In this document: in pieces, positions 15,101-20,385 of the stretch | Position numbering within the stretch: position 1 is the first letter of the stretch | How the letters are laid out: each line of letters starts with the position of its first letter | NCBI GenBank assembly: GCA_028724485.1 | Contig: JAQYCY010000083.1 | Coordinates: forward strand, 1 to 20,385 | DNA length: 20,385 nt | Direction: 5' to 3' | Source of the DNA: CAG-917 sp028724485 | Lineage (GTDB): Bacteria; Bacillota; Clostridia; Christensenellales; CAG-917 | Position numbers and translations under genes: made by a program | The notes under the pieces: generated by a model | What the model was told of the DNA's origin: nothing | What the model saw: the letters and a program-made list of their open reading frames with translations, nothing else | Databases searched by the model: none

Positions 15101-16045
15101 GTTATCTCCCGTGTTCTTCCGAAAGAAGATATGCCGTTTATGGCGGACGGAACTCCGCTTCAAATCGTTCTTAACCCGCTCGGCGTTCCTTCGCGTATGA
15201 ACATCGGACAGGTTCTCGAAGTTCACTTGGGACTTGTTGCAAAAATGCTCGGCTGGAAAGTCGCAACGCCTGTATTCGACGGCGCAAACGAAAACGACAT
15301 CAGAAAGTTGTTTAACGATATGGGTATGGTAAACGAAAACGGCGAAGTTGACGGAAAGATTCAGCTTTATGACGGACGTACAGGCGAACCTTTTGAAAAC
15401 AGAGTTACCGTCGGATATATGTATATGATTAAACTTCACCACCTTGTCGACGATAAGATTCATGCTCGTTCGACAGGTCCGTACAGCCTTGTCACGCAAC
15501 AACCGCTTGGCGGTAAAGCTCAGTTCGGCGGACAAAGATTCGGCGAAATGGAAGTTTGGGCTCTCGAAGCCTATGGCGCGGCTCATATGCTTCAAGAAAT
15601 TCTTACGGTTAAATCGGACGACGTTGTCGGAAGAGTTAAGACTTACGAATCAATCGTTAAGGGCAACAATATAAGCGAACCGGGTATTCCTGAAGCATTC
15701 AAAGTTTTGGTCAACGAATTGAAGAGTTTGGCTCTCGATATTAAAGTTCTTACCGAAGACCACGACGAAATCAAACTCCGCGGCTATTCGGACGACGACG
15801 ATTACGAACCGTCAATGGTTAAGAGCGACGAAGCGCTCGAAGAAATCGACCTTCAAGGTCTCGGCTTCGGCGACGACGCTACAAAGGACGCATTTAACGT
15901 GTTCGATGACAATCAAGCCGACGACGAAGATATTTCAAACATCTTCGGTGGCAATGACGACAACGATATTTCGTCCTTGTTCGGAACAAGCAACGATGAC
16001 GACGCTTCTTCTTTGTTTGACGACAAAGAGTCAGATAAAGAGTAA
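12191..16045 (+). CDS. rpoB: DNA-directed RNA polymerase subunit beta
   Basis: Catalytic-core subunit of RNA polymerase. The 1284-residue protein has the full bacterial architecture: SGSFIINGAERVIVSQ near the N-terminus, the rifampicin pocket SSQLSQFMDQ ... HKRKLSALGPGGL (about 489-519), CPIETPEGQNIGL, the catalytic-site region GRHGNKGVISRVLP (about 963-976) and the C-terminal GGKAQFGGQRFGEMEVWALEA clamp-anchor segment. In the pocket, the residue equivalent to E. coli Arg529 is Lys510 here. The last ~85 residues form a very acidic tail with four spaced D-x-x-x-(V/I/L)-F motifs. GGAG lies six bases before the ATG, and rpoC follows after 12 bases. The usual rplKAJL genes are absent upstream. 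Confidence 0.98.
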   Translation: MSQKIHKEKYGNTERMTFSTIKNVLDIPYLIAVQKDSYNSFKDEGISEVFKDYSPINDFAGRMKLEFLGHSLEGEPKYTIKECKDRDATYAVPLKVRARLTNNETGEVIEQEVFMGDFPLMTESGSFIINGAERVIVSQIVRSPGVYGLESKDKNGVTRFGTQVIPSRGAWLEFEQDASDVSWVKVDRTRRITTTTLLRALGIGTDEELRNLFDGDDMIENTMAKDGNCRSVEQGKLDLFKRLRPGEVPTMDGAEALLRNTFFDYKKYEMSRVGRYKYNEKLSIANRIEGRVLAEDIISPLTGEVLASAGETVSEEKAKEIQNNAVNVAFVRLADGTRFKVIGNNTVDLDAFVDCNPREIKILEKVYYPELKKILDTYTNKDEIITACKASADILVSKHITTDDIISIVSYNLGLRKGLGKGDDIDHLSNRRIKAVGELLQNQFRIGISRLERVIKEKMSTTQENVEITPQTLINIRPITAAIKEFFGSSQLSQFMDQPNPIAELTHKRKLSALGPGGLNRERATFDVRDVHHSHYGRMCPIETPEGQNIGLITSLSTYAKINEYGFIETPYRRIEKIKDESGKVVDVFVTDEVKYMTADIEDKYTVAQANEELTEDGHFVRERVMCRIQNDIREVPRTEADYMDVSPKQLISIATALIPFLENDDTNRALMGSNMQRQAVPLLRPEAPMIATGVEHKIAYDSGVMKTARHDGVVKYVDSDKIEVLTKDGTIDTYDLSKFQRSNQSTCINQKPIVNTGDKVEAELKDANGNVVKEATILADGPATQNGELALGRNILIGFMSWEGYNYEDAILINEDLVRDDVFTSIHIEEYETESRDTKLGEELITRDIPNLSDDALKNLDEDGIVRIGAEVKPGDILVGKVTPKGETELTPEERLLRAIFGEKAREVRDTSLRVPNGEAGIVVDVKIFTRKNRDELAPGVNKQVRVYIAQKRKISVGDKMAGRHGNKGVISRVLPKEDMPFMADGTPLQIVLNPLGVPSRMNIGQVLEVHLGLVAKMLGWKVATPVFDGANENDIRKLFNDMGMVNENGEVDGKIQLYDGRTGEPFENRVTVGYMYMIKLHHLVDDKIHARSTGPYSLVTQQPLGGKAQFGGQRFGEMEVWALEAYGAAHMLQEILTVKSDDVVGRVKTYESIVKGNNISEPGIPEAFKVLVNELKSLALDIKVLTEDHDEIKLRGYSDDDDYEPSMVKSDEALEEIDLQGLGFGDDATKDAFNVFDDNQADDEDISNIFGGNDDNDISSLFGTSNDDDASSLFDDKESDKE

Positions 16046-16057
16046 TAGGAGGTTTAT

Positions 16058-19000
16058 ATGTACGAACTTTCAAATTTTGAATCAATACAAATAGGTATAG
16101 CATCGCCTGAGAAAATCAGAGAATGGTCTTACGGCGAAGTTCTTAAACCTGAAACTATAAATTAAAGAACGCAAAAACCTGAAAAAGACGGTTTGTTTTG
16201 TGAAAAAATCTTTGGACCTACCCGTGACTGGGAATGTCATTGTGGCAAGTACAAGAGAATTCGTTATAAGGGCGTAGTCTGCGAAAAGTGTGGCGTCGAA
16301 GTTACGAAAAGCAAAGTCCGTCGTGAAAGAATGGGACATATCGAACTTGCTACTCCTGTTTCGCACATATGGTATTTCAGAGGCGTTCCGTCGAGAATTT
16401 CATTGCTTCTCGATATGTCGCCGAAGGAACTCGAACAAGTTTTGTACTTCGTTTCGTTTATCGTTCTCGACGCAGGCAACGTAACGGAAGTTAAAATCAA
16501 TGAGGGAACTTCTAGCGAAGAAATCGTCAGAATCGCAAAGAAGTCGGTTATTTCGGATAAAGTTCAAAGAGCGATTCTTGAACAATATAAAGAAAACGCA
16601 GGTTCTTTCAGAGTAGGTATGGGCGCAGAAGCCGTCAAAGAACTTTTGCAAGAAATCGACCTTGAAAAGGACAGCAAAGAACTTAAAGAAATCATCGAAA
16701 CAAGTACAGGTCAAAAGAGACTCAAAGCGGTAAAGAGACTTGAAATCGTCGAAGCGTTCCGCATTTCGGGCAACCGTCCCGAATGGATGATTCTCGACGT
16801 ACTTCCTGTTTTGCCGCCTGAACTTCGTCCTATGGTTCAACTCGACGGCGGAAGATACGCAACAAGCGACCTTAACGATTTGTATCGTAGAGTTATCAAC
16901 CGCAACAATCGTCTTAAAAAGTTGCAAGAACTCGGCGCGCCGGACATTATCGTGCGTAACGAAAAAAGAATGTTGCAAGAAGCAGTAGACGCTCTTATCG
17001 ACAACGGCCGTCGCGGAAAGGCAGTTACGGGTCCGGGTAGCCGTGACCTTAAATCGCTCAGCGGAATGCTCAGCGGTAAGCAAGGTCGTTTCCGTCAAAA
17101 CCTTTTAGGTAAACGTGTCGACTATTCGGGACGTTCGGTTATCGTTGTAGGACCTGAACTTAAACTTTATCAATGCGGTCTTCCTAAGGAAATGGCGCTT
17201 GAATTGTTCAAGCCTTTCGTTATGAAGCGTTTGGTTGAAGAAAATCTTTGCCACAATATAAAGAGCGCAAAGAGATTCGTAGAAAACGGAAAGAACCAAG
17301 TATGGGATATTCTTGAAGACATAATCAAGGATCACCCTGTATTGCTTAACCGTGCTCCTACACTTCACAGACTCGGTATTCAAGCGTTTGAACCTGTCCT
17401 TGTAGAAGGCAGAGCAATCAAACTTCATCCGCTCGCTTGCGGCGCGTTCAACGCCGACTTCGACGGTGACCAAATGGCTGTTCACGTTCCGCTCAGCATC
17501 GAAGCTCAGGCAGAAGCAAGAATTTTGATGCTCAGCACAAACAACATTTTGAAACTCAGCGACGGCAAACCGATTGTTTCGCCGACGCAAGATATGGTTA
17601 TCGGTTCGTATTATCTTACAATCGTTAAACCGGGCTCTGTGGGCGAAGGAAAAATCTTCCGTTCGTTCGACGAAGCGGTTATGGCATATCAAGCGAAAGA
17701 GCTTACTCTTCAATCGCTTTGCTATATCAGATTTGAAAAAGAACGCGAAGACGGCACGGTTGTAAAGCAAATGCTTCACACCACGCTCGGCAGATGCATC
17801 TTCAACAATGCTCTTCCGCAAGACATTCATCTTTGCGACAGATCAAACGGTAAAAACTTTATCGCATTGGAAGTCGAAGGCTTGCTTGGCGGAAATTGCT
17901 GTTTGGAGCAAACTCAGCTCGAAGAAATCTTTAAAGCGTTCAAGGGTGCAAAGGTTGACGCCGATTTACTTAAAAAGTTCAACGTTATAATGAAAGGGCT
18001 TAAAGAAATCGACGAAGTCACCGCTCAAAAAATCGTGGACGAGGCAAACAAGTACGAAGCTCTCGACAAGTTCGACGACTTCGGACCTACGTCAACTGCA
18101 AAGGCTTTCCGTGACGCGGTAGAGAAGTTGCTTGGCAAAGAGGCTTCGGCTGTCGGCAAAAAACAACTTTCTAAAATCGTCGACGCTTGTTTTAAATATC
18201 ACGGAGCAACCGAAACGGCAGTCGTTCTCGACAACATTAAGGCACTCGGTTATAAATACTCTACAATAGGCGCAATTACGACCAGCGTTTTCGATATGCA
18301 CGTTCCTGAAGAAAAGAAGGAAATCATAAAGAAAGCAGAAGAAGACGTAGTTAAAATCGAAAAGAACTTCAAACGCGGTATCCTGACCGAAGAAGAACGT
18401 TATAACAACGTCGTTAATATCTGGAAGGGCGCATCGGACGAAGTCGAAAAAGCTCTTGTCAAAACGCTTGACGATTTCAACCCTATCTGGATGATGGCAA
18501 GCTCGGGCGCTCGTGGTAACATGGGACAAATTCGTCAGCTTGCAGGTATGCGTGGTCTTATGGCGGATCCGTCCGGTAGAACAATCGAACTTCCTGTTCG
18601 TTCGTCGTTCCGTGAAGGCTTGTCGGTTCTCGAATACTTCATTTCTTCGCACGGCGGACGTAAAGGTCTTGCCGACACCGCTTTGAAGACGGCGGACTCG
18701 GGTTATCTTACTCGTCGTTTGGTTGACGTTTCGCAATACGTTATCGTTCGCGAACAAGACTGTGGCGACACCAAAGGTACGGAAGTTGTCGCAATCAAAG
18801 ACGGCAATACCGAAATCGAAGGATTGGCGGACAGAATTGCAGGCAGATTTACAATCAATCCGATAACCGACCCTAAGACGGGTGAAATTATCGTCGAAGC
18901 AGACCAAATGATAACCGATGACCAAGCTAAGGCAATCGTCAAGGCGGGTATCGAAAAGGTTACTATAAGAAGCGTACTTACCTGTAAGACCAAAAACGGC

Positions 19001-19936
19001 GTTTGCGCAAAATGCTACGGCAAAAATATGGCAAGCGGAAACCCTGTCAAACTCGGTGAAGCCGTCGGTATCATCGCCGCACAATCTATCGGCGAACCGG
19101 GTACTCAGCTTACGATGAGAACCTTCCACTCGGGCGGTGTTGCAACCGGTGACGATATTACGCAAGGTCTTCCTCGTGTCGAAGAATTGTTCGAAGCAAG
19201 AAATCCTAAAGGACAAGCTGTCATTACCGAAATCGCAGGCGTTGTATCTATCGAATCGAAAGAAAACGGAAAGAACGAAATTACGATCACGGGGTCTGAC
19301 GGCGAACAAAAAGTTTATTCGCTTCCTTTCGGAGCTAAACTTAAAGTTGCGAACGGCGATATTTTGGAACCGGGCGATCCTCTTACAAAAGGATCTATCA
19401 ATCCGCAAGATATGCTTAAAGCAAAGGGTGTAAAGGGCGTTCAGGATTACATCACCAAAGAAGTTCAATCGGCTTACCGTTTGTCGGGTGTTGAAATCAA
19501 CGATAAACACATCGAAGTCGTTGTACGTCAAATGCTCAATAAGGTCAGAATCGAAAAACAAGGCGACACGGATATGCTTCCTGGCACGCTTGTCGATATC
19601 TTCGCTTATGAAGAAGAGAACAGCAAAGTGCTTGAAAACGGCGGCGTACCTGCTACGGCAAAGAGAACTCTTCTCGGCATAACAAAGGCATCGCTTGCAA
19701 CCGAATCGTTCCTTTCGGCGGCATCCTTCCAAGAAACCGCAAGAGTACTTACCGAAGCAGCAATCAAAAACAAGATTGATCCGCTTATCGGTATTAAAGA
19801 AAACGTTATCATCGGTAAACTTATTCCTGCAGGAACGGGTATGAAGAACTATAAGAACATTACGACCGTACCTGCCGAACACGGAAGAGTCGAAGCCGTT
19901 GAAAGCGTCGATGAAGAAGAAACAGGAGAAAACTAA
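16058..19936 (+). CDS. rpoC: DNA-directed RNA polymerase subunit beta', interrupted by an in-frame TAA at codon 36
   Basis: Second catalytic subunit of RNA polymerase. The true start is the ATG at 16058, with AGGAGG at 16047-16052, giving the family N-terminus (GIASPEKIREWSYGEV). Codon 36 (16163-16165) is TAA where the conserved motif KPETINYRT has Tyr; the frame then continues intact to 19936 (1292 codons counting that one). Zn-ribbon cysteines are at 60, 62, 75 and 78, the active-site NADFDGDQM at 465-473, and the trigger-loop region MRTFHSGGVA is near 1020. About 110 residues (588-697) are inserted before the rim-helix region compared with E. coli. A shorter product starting at TTG 16193 has no ribosome-binding site and loses 45 conserved residues. 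The gene is otherwise undamaged, so a sequence error, suppression or readthrough are the options. Confidence 0.93.
16163..16165 (+). other. In-frame ochre codon replacing the conserved Tyr36 of rpoC
   Basis: Reading from 16058 gives CCT GAA ACT ATA AAT TAA AGA ACG CAA, i.e. P-E-T-I-N-stop-R-T-Q. Tyr codons TAT and TAC differ from TAA by one base. TAA is the normal stop of many genes here (rpoB, rplM, rpsI, ispD, nifJ), so a general reassignment is not supported. Confidence 0.95.
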
Positions 19937-20385
19937 TGTCAAAAAGATTATTTACATCCGAAAGCGTAACGGAAGGGCATCCTGATAAGGTTTGCGACCA
20001 AATTGCCGATGCGCTTTTGGATAAATATCTTGAACAAGACCCGGAGTCGAGATGCGCAATCGAAGTCTGCGCTACAACCGGAATGGTTATGGTTTTCGGA
20101 GAAGTGACTTCAAAAGCCGTCGTTGATATTCAAAAGACGGTCAGAGAAGTCGTCGCCGATATCGGCTATAATTCGAGCGAAGTCGGTTTCGATGCAAAAA
20201 CTTGCGCGGTGTTGTCGTCTTTGCACGAACAATCGCCGGATATTGCAAGGGGCGTAGACGAAGCGACCGAATATGTAGGTTGCGACGAATTCGACAAAAC
20301 GGGCGCAGGCGACCAAGGTATGATGTTCGGCTATGCGACGAACGAAACCAAAGAGTTTATGCCGCTTGCAATCGTACTTGCGCAC
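19936..20385 (+). CDS. metK: S-adenosylmethionine synthetase, N-terminal part (cut by window end)
   Basis: Makes S-adenosylmethionine from methionine and ATP in the cytoplasm. The first 150 residues are present, roughly the first two fifths of the ~390-residue family. Visible motifs are TEGHPDKVCDQ (12-22, with the catalytic His15 and the Mg ligand Asp17), AIEVCATTGMV, and the ATP-binding GAGDQGMMFGYA (123-134). The ATG overlaps the rpoC stop by one base (TAATG) and AGGAGA lies inside the end of rpoC, so translation is probably coupled. No SAM riboswitch can precede it in this arrangement, which suggests its expression follows that of RNA polymerase genes unless an internal promoter exists. 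Confidence 0.96.
   Translation, partial: MSKRLFTSESVTEGHPDKVCDQIADALLDKYLEQDPESRCAIEVCATTGMVMVFGEVTSKAVVDIQKTVREVVADIGYNSSEVGFDAKTCAVLSSLHEQSPDIARGVDEATEYVGCDEFDKTGAGDQGMMFGYATNETKEFMPLAIVLAH

Noticed and set aside
13730..15595. 621-codon open frame on the minus strand inside rpoB
   Set aside because: It lies opposite an unmistakable rpoB. Its composition is an artefact of the sense codon use (few sense codons that read as stops in antisense), and it has no ribosome-binding site or recognisable motif.
15929..16018. RpoB tail motifs as sliding-clamp binding motifs
   Set aside because: DISSLF-type motifs end in LF like clamp-binding peptides but lack the key glutamine, so the resemblance is too weak.
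16058..16192. Genome-wide reassignment of TAA to tyrosine
   Set aside because: TAA terminates many clearly complete genes in the window (nifJ, ecfA1, rplM, rpsI, ispD, rpoB, rpoC) at the expected family lengths.
16193..19936. Shorter rpoC starting at TTG 16193
   Set aside because: There is no Shine-Dalgarno before it, and the 45 lost residues are conserved and present upstream in frame. The TAA at 16163 is better seen as an interruption of the full gene.
18092..19942. 616-codon open frame on the minus strand inside rpoC
   Set aside because: Same reason: a shadow of conserved rpoC codons, with no initiation signals and no family resemblance.

Overview
The window looks like a chromosomal core-gene region from an anaerobic, low-to-mid GC Firmicute, most likely an uncultured Clostridia (a Christensenellales-like gut lineage is a guess). 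Three things point this way: a full-length oxygen-sensitive pyruvate:ferredoxin oxidoreductase, the ecfA1-ecfA2-ecfT-truA-rplM-rpsI order typical of Firmicutes, and MEP-pathway isoprenoid genes. Shine-Dalgarno sites are strong (GGAGG-type) and promoters are of the housekeeping TTGACA/TATAAT type. No phage, transposase, CRISPR, rRNA or tRNA was seen.

Layout. 1-138: 3' end of an unrecognised gene, followed by a terminator. 139-571: a non-coding stretch with two tandem copies of a 151-bp unit running into the nifJ terminator. 572-4078 (minus): nifJ. A compact divergent promoter region at 4079-4219 drives nifJ leftward and the ECF operon rightward. 4220-7503: ecfA1, ecfA2, ecfT and truA, all overlapping (energising module of a vitamin transporter plus a tRNA pseudouridine synthase). 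7504-8674: rplM-rpsI with its own promoter, a probable L13 autoregulatory leader and a terminator. 9059-9718: ispD. 9978-10826: a BspA-like leucine-rich repeat protein. 11119-11945 (minus): rqcP then ispF. 12191-19936: rpoB-rpoC, followed with a one-base overlap by metK, which is cut by the window end.

Most of the window is ordinary housekeeping DNA: central pyruvate metabolism, vitamin uptake, tRNA modification, ribosomal proteins, isoprenoid synthesis, ribosome quality control, transcription and S-adenosylmethionine synthesis. The most striking anomaly is an in-frame TAA at codon 36 of rpoC, exactly where the family has a conserved tyrosine, with the reading frame intact on both sides. Either the sequence carries an error, or an essential gene needs readthrough, suppression or reinitiation here. 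Secondary points are an ecfA1 start placed so close to its -10 box that the mRNA should be leaderless, a 12-residue-period motif array in the acidic tail of RpoB, a long lineage-specific insertion in RpoC, overlapping divergent rqcP/rpoB leaders, and the 151-bp tandem repeat. I did not find convincing evidence of a new defence or mobile system.
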